Positions 52,276 through 61,268 of a stretch of DNA of 64,000 nucleotides are shown piece after piece. Under the pieces are notes generated by a model. That model searched no databases. It was given only the letters and a program-made list of their open reading frames with translations, and was not told the origin of the DNA. The stretch spans positions 24,291-88,290 of the forward strand of contig JBGSJZ010000094.1 of assembly GCA_041741455.1 (NCBI GenBank). Direction: 5' to 3'. Position 1 is the stretch's first letter; each line of letters opens with the position of its first letter. A program made the position numbers and the translations under genes. Source of the DNA: CALESS01 sp041741455 (GTDB lineage: Bacteria > Chloroflexota > Anaerolineae > Anaerolineales > Anaerolineaceae).

Positions 52276-53001
52276 ATGACACTTACCAATAAAGTAATCC
52301 TGATTACCGGCGGGGCGCGGCGGGTTGGCAAAGCCCTGGCCCTGGCAGTTGCCCGGGCTGGTGCGGAAGTTGTTATTCATTATGGCCAATCTCGCATTGA
52401 GGCTGAAAACGTTCGAGAGGAAATTGAAACATTAGGAAGAAAGGCTATCTTGCTCCAGGCGGATCTTGCCGATCCGGCCCAGGTAGCCAGCTTGATGTCC
52501 CGTACACTGGAACATGGCCCCTTGTTTGGTTTGGTCAATAGCGCTGCCATTTTTGAACCCTTGAATTGGGAGAACTCTAGTCTCGAAGATTGGAACCGTC
52601 ACCTTGCGATTAATTTGACAGCGCCGTTTTTGCTCAGCCAGGCATTTGCCCGGGCGCTGCCACCCACAGAAAGTGGACGCATCGTTAATCTATTGGATTG
52701 GCGCGCCTTGCGTCCCGGCGCCGATCATTTACCTTACACGATCAGCAAATCCGCCCTGGCAGCCCTCACCCAATCCCTGGCGATTGCCCTGGCGCCGCGC
52801 ATCGTTGTCAACGGCCTGGCGCTGGGGGCAATCCTTCCGCCCAGCGATGGGAATGTTGCCTCAAGCATCCTGGACCAGGTCCCTGCCGGACGGTGGGCAA
52901 CCCTGGAGGAAGTGGGCCAGGCGTTGGTTTTCCTGCTGGATGGTCCAGCGTATGTAACGGGTGAAATTATTCATGTGGATGGGGGCAGGCACCTGCTCTA
53001 G
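52276..53001 (+). CDS. FolM-like short-chain dehydrogenase (pterin reductase)
   Basis: A 241-residue SDR. The cofactor loop TGGARRVGKA has the Arg typical of NADPH-dependent pteridine reductases (PTR1/FolM), NSAAIFEP replaces NNAG, and the catalytic YTISK (usual YxxxK) is intact. It sits between folE and folB, which supports a role in pterin or dihydrofolate reduction, perhaps in place of FolA. Confidence 0.82.
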   Translation: MTLTNKVILITGGARRVGKALALAVARAGAEVVIHYGQSRIEAENVREEIETLGRKAILLQADLADPAQVASLMSRTLEHGPLFGLVNSAAIFEPLNWENSSLEDWNRHLAINLTAPFLLSQAFARALPPTESGRIVNLLDWRALRPGADHLPYTISKSALAALTQSLAIALAPRIVVNGLALGAILPPSDGNVASSILDQVPAGRWATLEEVGQALVFLLDGPAYVTGEIIHVDGGRHLL

Positions 53002-53013
53002 AAAGGAAACGAG

Positions 53014-53373
53014 ATGGACCAGGTTTTCATAACAGGCTTGGTAGCCCGTGGAATCATCGGGATCAATGACTCGGAGCGCGAAAAACCGCAGGAGATCTTA
53101 ATCAACATCGTCCTGTTCACAGACCTGCATCAGGCCGGGGTTTCCGATAATATTCTGGACAGCGTAAACTACCGATCCGTAGCGAAAAAGGCCCTGGCGC
53201 ATGCTGAAACTGCCCGGCGGCTGACGGTTGAAGCCCTGGCTGCAGACCTGGCGCGGATCTGCCTGGAAGAACCGGGCGTACAGCAGGTTCGGGTGCGGGT
53301 GGAAAAGCCGGGCGCAGTTCGTTTCTCAAATTCCGTGGGGGTTGAGATCCTGCGAGCCAAAGGGGACTTTTAG
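53014..53373 (+). CDS. folB: Dihydroneopterin aldolase
   Basis: A 119-residue enzyme forming 6-hydroxymethyl-dihydropterin and glycolaldehyde. Family blocks are VFITGLVARGIIGINDSEREKPQEILIN, DSVNYRSVAKKALAHAE, RLTVEALAADLARICL and VRVRVEKPGAVRFSNSVGVEI. It starts 12 bases after the SDR stop with AAAGGAAA upstream. Confidence 0.93.
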   Translation: MDQVFITGLVARGIIGINDSEREKPQEILINIVLFTDLHQAGVSDNILDSVNYRSVAKKALAHAETARRLTVEALAADLARICLEEPGVQQVRVRVEKPGAVRFSNSVGVEILRAKGDF

Positions 53374-53383
53374 GAGGCGCCCG

Positions 53384-53854
53384 ATGCACCAAGTTTGCCT
53401 GTTGATCGGGTCGAATATTCAGCCGGAGAGAAATCTTCCACTGTCGGTTACCTTGCTGAAAAAAGTCATGCCCGTCTTGCAAGTCTCCTCGGTTTGGGAA
53501 TCTGCGACGGTCGGTTCCGATGGGCCAAACATGCTCAACGCCGCCATCCTGGTTTCAACCCCATTGGAAGCAGATGATCTTAAAGAACAGGTGCTGCGAC
53601 CATTGGAGGCGCAGATGGGGCGGGTCAGAACCAGTGATAAAAACGCACCGCGCACCATCGATCTTGACATCATTTTCTTTGATCAAAACTGTCTGGAACC
53701 GAATCTGTGGCATTATGCCTTTCGGGCCGTGCCGGTTGCGCAAGTCTTGCCGGATACCCCATCCGAGGCAGGGGAGTCCCTCAAAGATGCCGCTGATCGC
53801 CTGGCACAACACACTCCCATTTGGATTCGCGGGGATGTCGAAATCCAGCAATAA
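53384..53854 (+). CDS. folK: 6-hydroxymethyl-7,8-dihydropterin pyrophosphokinase (HPPK)
   Basis: A 156-residue enzyme that transfers pyrophosphate from ATP to the pterin. Key motifs are LIGSNIQPERNL, SSVWESATVG and the metal-binding APRTIDLDIIFFD. ATG 53384 is chosen because AGGAGG sits 7 bases upstream and the conserved N-terminus begins there. folP is not in the window. Confidence 0.93.
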   Translation: MHQVCLLIGSNIQPERNLPLSVTLLKKVMPVLQVSSVWESATVGSDGPNMLNAAILVSTPLEADDLKEQVLRPLEAQMGRVRTSDKNAPRTIDLDIIFFDQNCLEPNLWHYAFRAVPVAQVLPDTPSEAGESLKDAADRLAQHTPIWIRGDVEIQQ

Positions 53855-53880
53855 TCCGCCTGAATAAACACCTTCAATAA

Positions 53881-53911
53881 ACAAAGTGCCGGTCGTCGAC
53901 CGGTACTTTGT
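53881..53911 (+). terminator. Terminator of the folate cluster
   Basis: A 14-bp stem (53881-53894 with 53898-53911, one G-T), loop of 3, then TTTTGT. It also lies between converging genes, and its reverse strand carries a modest T run. Confidence 0.8.
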
Positions 53912-53970
53912 TTTGTGGATTTGTTCTTTTCCTGAAAATTAATCAACTTTGTTCTGATCCAGCGCGAAAA

Positions 53971-54732
53971 TTACATTCGTGTGCACATCATCCCGCCATC
54001 CACATGCAGGGTGGCGCCATTGATGTAGCTGGCATCCTCGCTGCACAGGAACAGGATGGCTGCTGCAATTTCTTCCGGTTTGCCAATCCGCCGCTGCGGG
54101 ATCTTCTCGATGAAATATTGCGCCTGGTCCGGGTCACCCAGCATGTTATGGGTCAGGCCGGTCAGCACCATGCCGGGGGCCACTGCATTGACGTTGATGT
54201 TATAGCCGGAACAATCCACCGCGATGCCCTGGGTCATCATCTTGGCTGCGCCTTTGCTGGTGTTGTAGATCGACTGTCCCTGACCAGCCACCTCGCCCAT
54301 GATCGAGGTGATGTTGACAATCCGCCCGTAATCATTGTCCATCATGGTCGGCAGCACTGCCCGGCTGAAGAAGAACATACCGCGCACGTTGATGTCCATC
54401 ACCCGATCATACTCATCGTTCTCCATCATCGCAAATGGCACAAATTGTCCGGTGCCGGCATTGTTGACCAGGATATCGATGGTGCCAAATTTCTCCAGCG
54501 TGGCATTAACGCAGGCTTCCACTTCCTCCTGCAAGCGTACGTTGACTTTCACGGCCAGGCATTCAGCGCCGGCGTCCTTCACCATTTGTTCGGTTTCGGC
54601 CAGTCCGGCCTCGTTGAAATCGCAAATCACAACCTTTGCACCCTCCACCCCAAAGCGAATGGCGGCAGCCCGTCCGATGCCGGACGCCGAGCCGGTCACG
54701 ATGGCAACTTTATTCTCAAAACGTTTGCACAT
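53971..54732 (-). CDS. Short-chain dehydrogenase at the end of the acyltransferase cluster
   Basis: A 253-residue classical SDR: TGSASGIGRA, NNAGTG, catalytic Ser-Tyr-Lys (YNTSK with SIMGE before) and the C-terminal YINGATLHVDGG motif. The cofactor acidic residue CDFNEAG suggests NAD(H). It probably reduces or oxidises a beta-hydroxy/keto group in the pathway encoded upstream. CAGGAG lies 8 bases before ATG. Confidence 0.9.
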   Translation of the reverse strand: MCKRFENKVAIVTGSASGIGRAAAIRFGVEGAKVVICDFNEAGLAETEQMVKDAGAECLAVKVNVRLQEEVEACVNATLEKFGTIDILVNNAGTGQFVPFAMMENDEYDRVMDINVRGMFFFSRAVLPTMMDNDYGRIVNITSIMGEVAGQGQSIYNTSKGAAKMMTQGIAVDCSGYNINVNAVAPGMVLTGLTHNMLGDPDQAQYFIEKIPQRRIGKPEEIAAAILFLCSEDASYINGATLHVDGGMMCTRM

Positions 54733-54748
54733 AAGTTCTCCTGAATTT

Positions 54749-56092
54749 TTATGGTCGAATGACTTCTGAAATTGAATCCACCACGGCCTGGACGATATAT
54801 TTGCGATACGGCCCTACCGGTGTGCCGCAATAAATGCCGGTGGTTTTCCCTTCGCTGAACTTTCGTACCAGCGGTACTTCCCAATCGGGATAAGGTATAG
54901 GTGCGTTGCGATCGTATTCAGCAAATGCATTGTATTTCTTCATTGCATGAAAGATCATCAGGTCAGTATTCTCGGCCGTGAATTCCGTTGGGAGTTCGAG
55001 GGCAAAATCAAATTCGTCCTCAATTGCTTTTCGATACGCTGTGCGGGTCTCAACCTTGGTGTGCTTCTTGTCCCAGTAGTGATCCGCGTATTCATCACAC
55101 GACCACATCAAATCCCATGGCCCGCCCCAATCAGACATGATCTTGCGCACACCTTCTTCCAACGGCTCCCGGTACAATGGGGCTCGGATGTCCTGGGTTT
55201 CTTTTTTGAAGGGATGACCATGCTTGGAAAGGATCACCAGTACACTTTTTTCTGGGGGAATTTCTTTCAAGCGATCGCGCAGCATCTGGAAGTAAGCCTC
55301 CCGACAGGCCGCCTGGTTTCCAAGTTGGTCCGCCATGATTACCCGGGCACGCCTGCCTGTAAACTCATGTAATTTAGGCAAAGTGTAACCATAATCCTCA
55401 AAATCACTGTACAGCGAGCAGTTGATTGCCTGGTAGACGATCGTCTGGCATCCAGCGCCAATCAACTCTTCCACCGCGTTTTGAACGGTTCTCGGAGTCA
55501 TATAATATGCGTTGCGAAATTCGGTACCAGGAAATTGTTTCGTCAAATTTTCAACAACCTCGTCATATACCTTGCGCAATTGATTTCGATAGGGAACCCG
55601 TTTTTCCGGGATCAAACTCCCAAAATACCAGCCAATGATCTTTGCCCCGACCTTATCGCACACATCTGGCATGCCATTAGGCCCGTCGCCAGTGTACAGG
55701 AAGTAGCCATGGTCCCAGGGGTTCTTGAGATTGGCCGGAATCCACTTGGTCTCGCATTGAACATAAGGCACACCGGCCTGGTTGGTAAAGGATCCGTGGG
55801 CATCTATCAGCTGCTTTGGCTTGAACTCCTTACGTGCCATGGGATTCTCTGGGTCGATCAAACCGATGCCTTTATCCACCAGGATCATTTTCGTCAGAAA
55901 CGCCGGCATAATATACCGAAAAACATGCTCCATAAAATGGCTATAGAATTCTGCCTCATATACTTCAGGCATTCCCATTTCTGCAATAATCACACCGGTT
56001 TTGCCGGAAGCATGGTTATCCTGGTTCTTGAAAAGAACCTCGTAACCGTATTGCTTGCCGTAACGGAGCTTTTGGAGATTGAGATTCATCAT
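54749..56092 (-). CDS. Chelatase-fold (ferrochelatase/CbiK-like) protein, tentative
   Basis: A 447-residue soluble protein. The N-terminal part (YGYEVLFKNQDNHASGKTGVIIAEMGMP) and the later GHPF and AKIIGWY segments are reminiscent of the chelatase superfamily, and a pair of half-domains seems present (ILSKHGHPFKKETQD in the second half). The enzyme group is uncertain. GAGG precedes two adjacent ATG codons; M2 at 56089 has the better spacing. Within the same operon run. Confidence 0.5.
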   Translation of the reverse strand: MMNLNLQKLRYGKQYGYEVLFKNQDNHASGKTGVIIAEMGMPEVYEAEFYSHFMEHVFRYIMPAFLTKMILVDKGIGLIDPENPMARKEFKPKQLIDAHGSFTNQAGVPYVQCETKWIPANLKNPWDHGYFLYTGDGPNGMPDVCDKVGAKIIGWYFGSLIPEKRVPYRNQLRKVYDEVVENLTKQFPGTEFRNAYYMTPRTVQNAVEELIGAGCQTIVYQAINCSLYSDFEDYGYTLPKLHEFTGRRARVIMADQLGNQAACREAYFQMLRDRLKEIPPEKSVLVILSKHGHPFKKETQDIRAPLYREPLEEGVRKIMSDWGGPWDLMWSCDEYADHYWDKKHTKVETRTAYRKAIEDEFDFALELPTEFTAENTDLMIFHAMKKYNAFAEYDRNAPIPYPDWEVPLVRKFSEGKTTGIYCGTPVGPYRKYIVQAVVDSISEVIRP

Positions 56093-56098
56093 GATCCT

Positions 56099-56716
56099 CT
56101 ATTCTGGGGCGTCGCAACCGGCTTGTTTAATTTTTCGGTACAGTAGGATGCTGCCAATCATAAAACCCAGTTGACCGACAGTATTAATGCTTTCCTCAAT
56201 CCACTGCTTTGCCAGTGTTTGCTCGCCGGAAGCCATGGCGCCCATCCCAACCAGGCACAGGAAGGCCAGGATGAAGCCAACCGCTGCCAGTCTGGCTCCC
56301 CGTTTGAAAGAGATGTAGGTCAAAATGCCGTTGGCGCCCATACTGGCCAAGGTCATCACCGCCAGGAAGGGGATCTTCCACGGCAGGATGGCCAGCAGGG
56401 GGGTGCCATTCCCCTTTTTCCGCCCGCGGGCAATCAGGATGGCTGCCACCAGCAGCGCCACAAAACCGGGCGCCACCAGGATGAACTGGATCTGGCTCAT
56501 CCACTGGATATCTGCCACTTCAGCGGCGTAGAGAAGTTTCCAGGTCGCCTTGAGGAAGCCACCCAGGAAGATCAACAGTGCCCCGGCCATCACCATCCGC
56601 CCGCAGCGTGAACCGCGCTGCATCACCGCGATGCGCACCAGGAAGTAGGCCCCGACCAGGAACATGGTGACGGGCACAAAATCGAAGATCGCAATCGAGA
56701 GAGGATAGGTTTCCAT
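56099..56716 (-). CDS. Six-helix membrane protein of the cluster
   Basis: A 205-residue membrane protein with about six transmembrane segments (about residues 8-28, 40-59, 78-97, 108-128, 138-158 and 175-193). GGCGGAG overlaps the MFS stop, which touches this start (TAAATG), so translation is coupled. Family not recognised. Confidence 0.75.
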   Translation of the reverse strand: METYPLSIAIFDFVPVTMFLVGAYFLVRIAVMQRGSRCGRMVMAGALLIFLGGFLKATWKLLYAAEVADIQWMSQIQFILVAPGFVALLVAAILIARGRKKGNGTPLLAILPWKIPFLAVMTLASMGANGILTYISFKRGARLAAVGFILAFLCLVGMGAMASGEQTLAKQWIEESINTVGQLGFMIGSILLYRKIKQAGCDAPE

Positions 56717-58033
56717 TTACTCCGCCTTTTTCGTTAACATGCGATCCACCACCAGGCTCCAGATGGCTACCCCGGCACACAGGGCGCCAACCAGCACAAA
56801 CGGCCCCTGGAACATCCAGTGATCGAACAGCCAGCCGCCGAGCAGGAAGGCCAGCATGATGCCCAGCGCTCCGCAAAAACCATAGAAGCCCATCACTGAG
56901 CCGCGCACGGCTTCCGGAGCCCGCTGCGCCACCAGGGCCCCACCGGCGATCAGGCCGCTGATCTGGCTGAAGCCCACAAACAACCCGAGCAGGATCATGC
57001 CGCCTTCCAGCGGATTACCGATCAGCAGACTGGCGAAAAACACCAAAGCCGTCAAGCCGGAGGCCAGCGCAGCGGTGCGCACCCGCCCGATCTTATCCGA
57101 GAGGACACCAAAGATCGGTGAAGCAACCAGGCCCATAATCTGGGAAATGCCCATGATCATGCCGGCTTTGGCCAGAGCACCGGCACTGGTCAGCCCGCCT
57201 TGGGTGGTGCCGTAAGTCACGATCCACAGGGTGAAAAAGGTCCCAACCACACTGACTGCCCCGGAGGCAGCAAAGTTGACGCCATAGGCCAGCGAGATGC
57301 CCGGGTCCTTAACGGCTGCCTGCAGGGCCTCGCGCGCCAATTGGATTGTCCCCCGTTTCTCTGCGGCCTGTTGGCGGCTTTTGCCCAGCAATCCGGTCAT
57401 CACCAGGGCGATGGCCACTAACCCAAGGGCAGCCACGATCCAGTAGGTGAAACGCCCGGAATTGATCACCGAAACACCGGAATTTTGGAAGATCGATGGC
57501 AAGCGCAGGAACAGGAATACTGTCAGCAAGGCTCCGATCCCGCCGAAAGCGGCGTTGATGCCCAGGGCTTTGCCGCGATCCCGAGGATCGATGTAATCCC
57601 CCAGCAGGGCGTTGCTCATGGTGTTGGATGCATTGGAGCCGCTGGCAAACAACATGCGGAACAGGAACAGGGCTACCAGGCTGCCAGCCAGCGGGTAGAG
57701 GATGATCCCGCTGGCAGCCAGCAGGAAGCCAATCCCGTACACCAACCGGCGGCCGGTTTTGTCTGAGAGGGTGCCCCAGATCCCGGGCATGATCAGGCCG
57801 ATTACAGTCTGTGCCAGGCCCAGCATGCCACTCAGGGAGCCCTGCTGCTCGGCTGGGATGTGCAGTACTTCAGTCAGGATGAAGGGCTGGGCTTGAGGAA
57901 CAAAAGTGGAAAATAGCATGGTGAAGACGAAGCCGAGCACATACACCGTCATATTGCCCTGGCTCACCCCTGGCTGCAGGCGGATCGGACCCCACTTGAG
58001 GGCAGTTGTGTCTGTTGTCAGTTTTTCGCTCAT
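56717..58033 (-). CDS. MFS transporter of the acyltransferase cluster
   Basis: A 438-residue transporter with 12 helices, GIWGTLSDKTGRRLVYGI (loop 2-3 motif) and FGVLSDKIGRVRTAALAS (second half). It may import the substrate or export the product of the neighbouring enzymes, as PhlE does in the 2,4-diacetylphloroglucinol cluster. AAGGA precedes ATG. Confidence 0.9.
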   Translation of the reverse strand: MSEKLTTDTTALKWGPIRLQPGVSQGNMTVYVLGFVFTMLFSTFVPQAQPFILTEVLHIPAEQQGSLSGMLGLAQTVIGLIMPGIWGTLSDKTGRRLVYGIGFLLAASGIILYPLAGSLVALFLFRMLFASGSNASNTMSNALLGDYIDPRDRGKALGINAAFGGIGALLTVFLFLRLPSIFQNSGVSVINSGRFTYWIVAALGLVAIALVMTGLLGKSRQQAAEKRGTIQLAREALQAAVKDPGISLAYGVNFAASGAVSVVGTFFTLWIVTYGTTQGGLTSAGALAKAGMIMGISQIMGLVASPIFGVLSDKIGRVRTAALASGLTALVFFASLLIGNPLEGGMILLGLFVGFSQISGLIAGGALVAQRAPEAVRGSVMGFYGFCGALGIMLAFLLGGWLFDHWMFQGPFVLVGALCAGVAIWSLVVDRMLTKKAE

Positions 58034-58060
58034 GATAAATCCTTGGTTGAAACGTACTCT

Positions 58061-58091
58061 GGAAGGGGTGGGTTCAGAACCCGCCCCTTCC
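58061..58091. repeat. Hairpin in the operon gap before the MFS gene
   Basis: A 14-bp stem (58061-58074 with 58078-58091, one G-T, loop CAG). The motif GGGNGGGTTC...GAACCC resembles the hairpin at 1767. No T-tract on the minus strand. Confidence 0.6.
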
Positions 58092-58099
58092 AGTGGAAT

Positions 58100-58546
58100 T
58101 TATCGATCTAACACAAAACCGAAACCGTATACCCAGGCGCCGGTATCTTCGCGCTTGTGCTTGCGCAGCACCATCTTGACGCGCGTACCGGGTTGGACTT
58201 CAGCCGGGTTTTCCACCCGGATGATGTCCACCATCAGGTGGATACCGTCATCCAGCCGGATGATGGCCTGAACGCGCGGCATGGCATCGCCGTAACCGAG
58301 TGCCGGAAAACCGACATCATCCAACGCCACGGTCACCACCTCGCCCGTCTGGGCGCATTGGTATGGCTCCATCGCCCGGGTATGGCAGGCCGGACAGATC
58401 AAGCCGGTACGCGGCGGGAAGAATTTTTCGCCGCAGGCCGTGCATCGCGTCCCTTCCAGCCGGTAGCGCCCACCCTTACTGCGGTACCACAGCGCCGAGG
58501 AGAAAGTATCCCAACGAACAAATTGTTCCGGGAATTGGTCGCTCAT
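58100..58546 (-). CDS. DUF35 OB-fold zinc-ribbon protein
   Basis: A 148-residue acyl-CoA-associated protein. An N-terminal zinc ribbon (Cys35-x2-Cys38, Cys51-x2-Cys54) and an OB-fold (FGYGDAMPRVQAIIRL, MVLRKHK) match DUF35. In known complexes this subunit bridges thiolase and HMG-CoA synthase-like subunits (PhlB and archaeal equivalents). GGTGAG precedes ATG 58546, three bases after the thiolase stop; the apparent N-terminal extension reads back into that gene and is rejected. Confidence 0.88.
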   Translation of the reverse strand: MSDQFPEQFVRWDTFSSALWYRSKGGRYRLEGTRCTACGEKFFPPRTGLICPACHTRAMEPYQCAQTGEVVTVALDDVGFPALGYGDAMPRVQAIIRLDDGIHLMVDIIRVENPAEVQPGTRVKMVLRKHKREDTGAWVYGFGFVLDR

Positions 58547-58548
58547 GC

Positions 58549-59742
58549 TCACCAGCCTTTCTGCACTACGCCGACGGCATCCAGCGAATGGTGGGTTCCA
58601 TAGGATGTGTTTACTCCTACCCGTGCATCCTTGACCTGGCGTTCGCCGGCTTCGCCGCGGATTTGCCAAAAGTTCTCCAGCACGCCAGCCTGGAAGTCCG
58701 ACCCAGCCGAGCCGTGCCCGAAGGCTGGCCCGCCGCCGTAGGTGTTGATCGGGCATTGACTTTCCAGCGTCATCCCGCCGGATAGCACATAGTCTTTACC
58801 TTTGCCTACCTCACATACCCCGATAGCCTCAATCGCCATCATGCCTTCGTAGGCGGTCAGGTCATGCACCTGCACCAGGTCCACCTCCTCGCGGCGGATG
58901 CCGGCGATTTCGTAAGCTTCTTTGGCAGCCGCCATCAGACCAGGCAATTCGGCCAGGTCGTATTCCTTCATTCCCTCCACCGGATAGTGAAAAAAATTAC
59001 CGATATAGGGGGGGCGGAAAGCGTAGGCCACATCGAAAACCACCGGTTTATCAGTATATTGATGAGCTATATCCTCCCCGACAAACACCATGGCTGAGGC
59101 CACACCGCCGCGATTGGTTGCCTGGCGATCCCGTTCAGCATCCGGTGTATCCATGCATAGTTCTTCCAGCACTGGCATTGGTTTGCTGTAGTTGGCTGCG
59201 AGCGGGTTACGCCGGGCATACCAGTTGCATTGATAAGCCCAGGTCCCGGCGGCCTCCAGCGGCACGTTGTACTTGCGCCGATAGTAACTGTCGCGCATGG
59301 CGCCGTAATTGATATGGGTCATACCCATCATATAGTCATAATCCACGTAATTGCCCTGGGTGTTCATCGCTTCCATGGCATCGTAGTTGTCCGAGCGGGC
59401 AAAGCCGAGCGAAACCACCACATCGCAACGCCCGGAAGCGATCGCATTCCAGGCTGCGTAGGAGGCAATCCCATTTCCGGCGCAGGCATTGGCAATCGGG
59501 ATGACCGGCTTGGGCAGGATGCCCAGCGCATCCGCTATCTGCGGACCGGGGGAGGAATCGGCAATCGCCCGGTCGTTGTAATTGGCAGCCACCAGGTCTA
59601 CATCCTTGACCGGAATGCCGACACCTTGCAAGGCGTTCCAGAATACCTCGGCTGCCATCTGCCGCCAGGTCCAGTCCATGGGGATCATTGGCGGTGTGAT
59701 TGCCCCTCCCACCATCATCACTCTGCGGTTAATTTTTCTCAA
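58549..59742 (-). CDS. Thiolase-family acyltransferase
   Basis: A 397-residue SCP2-type thiolase. The nucleophile is Cys87 in IANACAGNGIAS (PhlC has Cys88 in the equivalent place), and later blocks include VQVHDLTAYEG and the end-region GGGPAFGHGSAGS that carries His. The usual second catalytic Cys of degradative thiolases is not seen. TTG 59742 is preceded by GGAGGT six bases upstream. It is the likely catalytic subunit of the trio. Confidence 0.9.
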   Translation of the reverse strand: MRKINRRVMMVGGAITPPMIPMDWTWRQMAAEVFWNALQGVGIPVKDVDLVAANYNDRAIADSSPGPQIADALGILPKPVIPIANACAGNGIASYAAWNAIASGRCDVVVSLGFARSDNYDAMEAMNTQGNYVDYDYMMGMTHINYGAMRDSYYRRKYNVPLEAAGTWAYQCNWYARRNPLAANYSKPMPVLEELCMDTPDAERDRQATNRGGVASAMVFVGEDIAHQYTDKPVVFDVAYAFRPPYIGNFFHYPVEGMKEYDLAELPGLMAAAKEAYEIAGIRREEVDLVQVHDLTAYEGMMAIEAIGVCEVGKGKDYVLSGGMTLESQCPINTYGGGPAFGHGSAGSDFQAGVLENFWQIRGEAGERQVKDARVGVNTSYGTHHSLDAVGVVQKGW

Positions 59743-59757
59743 TTATGCACCTCCGGC

Positions 59758-60840
59758 CTAATAGAAATTCGACAGGCGGTGCGGCGACTGCAGCATCTTC
59801 TGCTCAAATTTGAGCATCGTCGCGTAATCCACCATGATTTTATCGTCCAATTGCTCGATTACCAACCCGCTTTGCGGCCGGCGCTCATCAATCGCTTCCG
59901 TACAGACCAGCGACCAGGCGTCACAGCCAGCCCCGCTGCCATAGTCGATTACCCCGATCCGCTCACCGTGCTCAGCGAAATCCAGGATGTGCGCCAGTGA
60001 AAGCGGCACGCCTGCAGCTCCGCAATCCCCGATCTGGGCAGTCAGTACAAAGGGCAACACCTGCATCATTTCCAGTTCCAACTTGCCCATCGTCATCAGT
60101 GGGCGGATGCCGGTCTTCTGTGGTACAGCAAACTTGGAGAAATCCGCCGGGGTCAGGCCGGTTTTCTCAAACAGCGCCTTTCCAGCTGGCACCACGTGAT
60201 CCAGTAGCCCCCAATTGGCCACCCAGCCATAAAAACCAGCCCCGGCTTGAATGTAACGCTCGCCCTCGGTGCGGAAGTAGTCGTTCTGGTCATGCGTGTG
60301 GGTTGCCATCGCTTCCAGCATGGCGATCGGGTTTTCCTTGCCGAGCACAAATGCCACCGCCGCTGCCGAGGCCACATACTCCAGCACCATGCCGGGTGGT
60401 GTGTGACGGTTGATTGTATCCGCTGCCACCACCAGGGCATAATCGATCTGCCCGGCTTCGATCAAGGCGGCAGCCAGCCACAGGGCGGTAGAGCCGGATT
60501 TGTCGGCGCATTGCACGTCCGTGGCGATGACAAGATTGGAAAGACCAAGCGCGTCCACCATTACCGTGGCAGCCGCCTTGGTGGCATACGGGCTGGTGCC
60601 AGTACCCAACAACACGGCCCCAATTTTTTCGGGCGCCAGGCCGCTGCGCTCCAGCGCCTGTTTAGCGGCAGCCACCGCCAGGGTCAGGGTGTCTTCCTCT
60701 GGCCCCAGCACGCCGCGCTCACCGATCGAGAGCATATCGAAGAAGCTGGTGGCCAGGTTCTTCCAGGTGTTCCAGATCTCACTGGCGGCGATGCGGTATT
60801 TTGGTAGAGCCACACCATATGCAATAATCCCAGTCTTCAA
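59758..60840 (-). CDS. HMG-CoA synthase-like (PhlA-like) subunit lacking the catalytic Cys and His
   Basis: A 360-residue thiolase-fold protein of the HMG-CoA synthase/KAS III branch. Around the expected nucleophile, archaeal HMGCS reads TDxxFACKAG, but here residues 107-116 are TDVQCADKSG, so the Cys position is Asp113 (a Cys111 lies two residues earlier). Where HMGCS has the catalytic FHQPN, this reads FAVPQKTG. In PhlACB-type complexes the HMGCS-like subunit is structural and the thiolase is catalytic, which would explain this. TTG 60840 with GGAGGT upstream. These alignments are from memory. Confidence 0.8.
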   Translation of the reverse strand: MKTGIIAYGVALPKYRIAASEIWNTWKNLATSFFDMLSIGERGVLGPEEDTLTLAVAAAKQALERSGLAPEKIGAVLLGTGTSPYATKAAATVMVDALGLSNLVIATDVQCADKSGSTALWLAAALIEAGQIDYALVVAADTINRHTPPGMVLEYVASAAAVAFVLGKENPIAMLEAMATHTHDQNDYFRTEGERYIQAGAGFYGWVANWGLLDHVVPAGKALFEKTGLTPADFSKFAVPQKTGIRPLMTMGKLELEMMQVLPFVLTAQIGDCGAAGVPLSLAHILDFAEHGERIGVIDYGSGAGCDAWSLVCTEAIDERRPQSGLVIEQLDDKIMVDYATMLKFEQKMLQSPHRLSNFY

Positions 60841-60914
60841 TGCTTACCTCCTCCAGAACCTGGCAGGCAGTGGTATTTGTTTTCCCGCCTGCTCAGACGG
60901 GCTGAAACCCGGAT

Positions 60915-61247
60915 CTAGTACTTCTTGGGAAGGTTCCACAACCCGGAGAAGGCAATTGCGTCCATCATCGGGCCCTGCATCTTGAGCAGCTTGGCGTTGA
61001 CCAGCTTCATCGGTGGGACCTCGCCGGTGAACATCTGCATGATGTGTTCGCTGGCGCCCAGGATGGTCAACTTGGGCGTCTTGGTGGCGCCTTCCTCCAC
61101 GCTGGCAACGCCATCTTGAATGGTCAGCGTCCATTTGGAGGGCTCTTGACCGACCAGGTCGAATAGGATCACTCGATTCCAGCCTTTGGCCTTTTCAGGT
61201 CGGAACAAACCGGGCAAACTCATCATGACTTCTTTAATTGTGGTCAT
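60915..61247 (-). CDS. SCP2-like sterol/lipid-binding domain protein
   Basis: A 110-residue protein with an SCP2 sterol-carrier layout: WTLTIQDGVASVEEG, LTILGASEHIMQMFTGEVPPMKLVNAKLLKMQGPMMDAIAFSGL. Such domains bind acyl chains, sterols or acyl-CoA. It fits a hydrophobic CoA-ester substrate. AAGGAG precedes ATG. Co-directional with the acyltransferase genes. Confidence 0.85.
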   Translation of the reverse strand: MTTIKEVMMSLPGLFRPEKAKGWNRVILFDLVGQEPSKWTLTIQDGVASVEEGATKTPKLTILGASEHIMQMFTGEVPPMKLVNAKLLKMQGPMMDAIAFSGLWNLPKKY

Positions 61248-61268
61248 TTTTCTCTCCTTGTTATTGAT

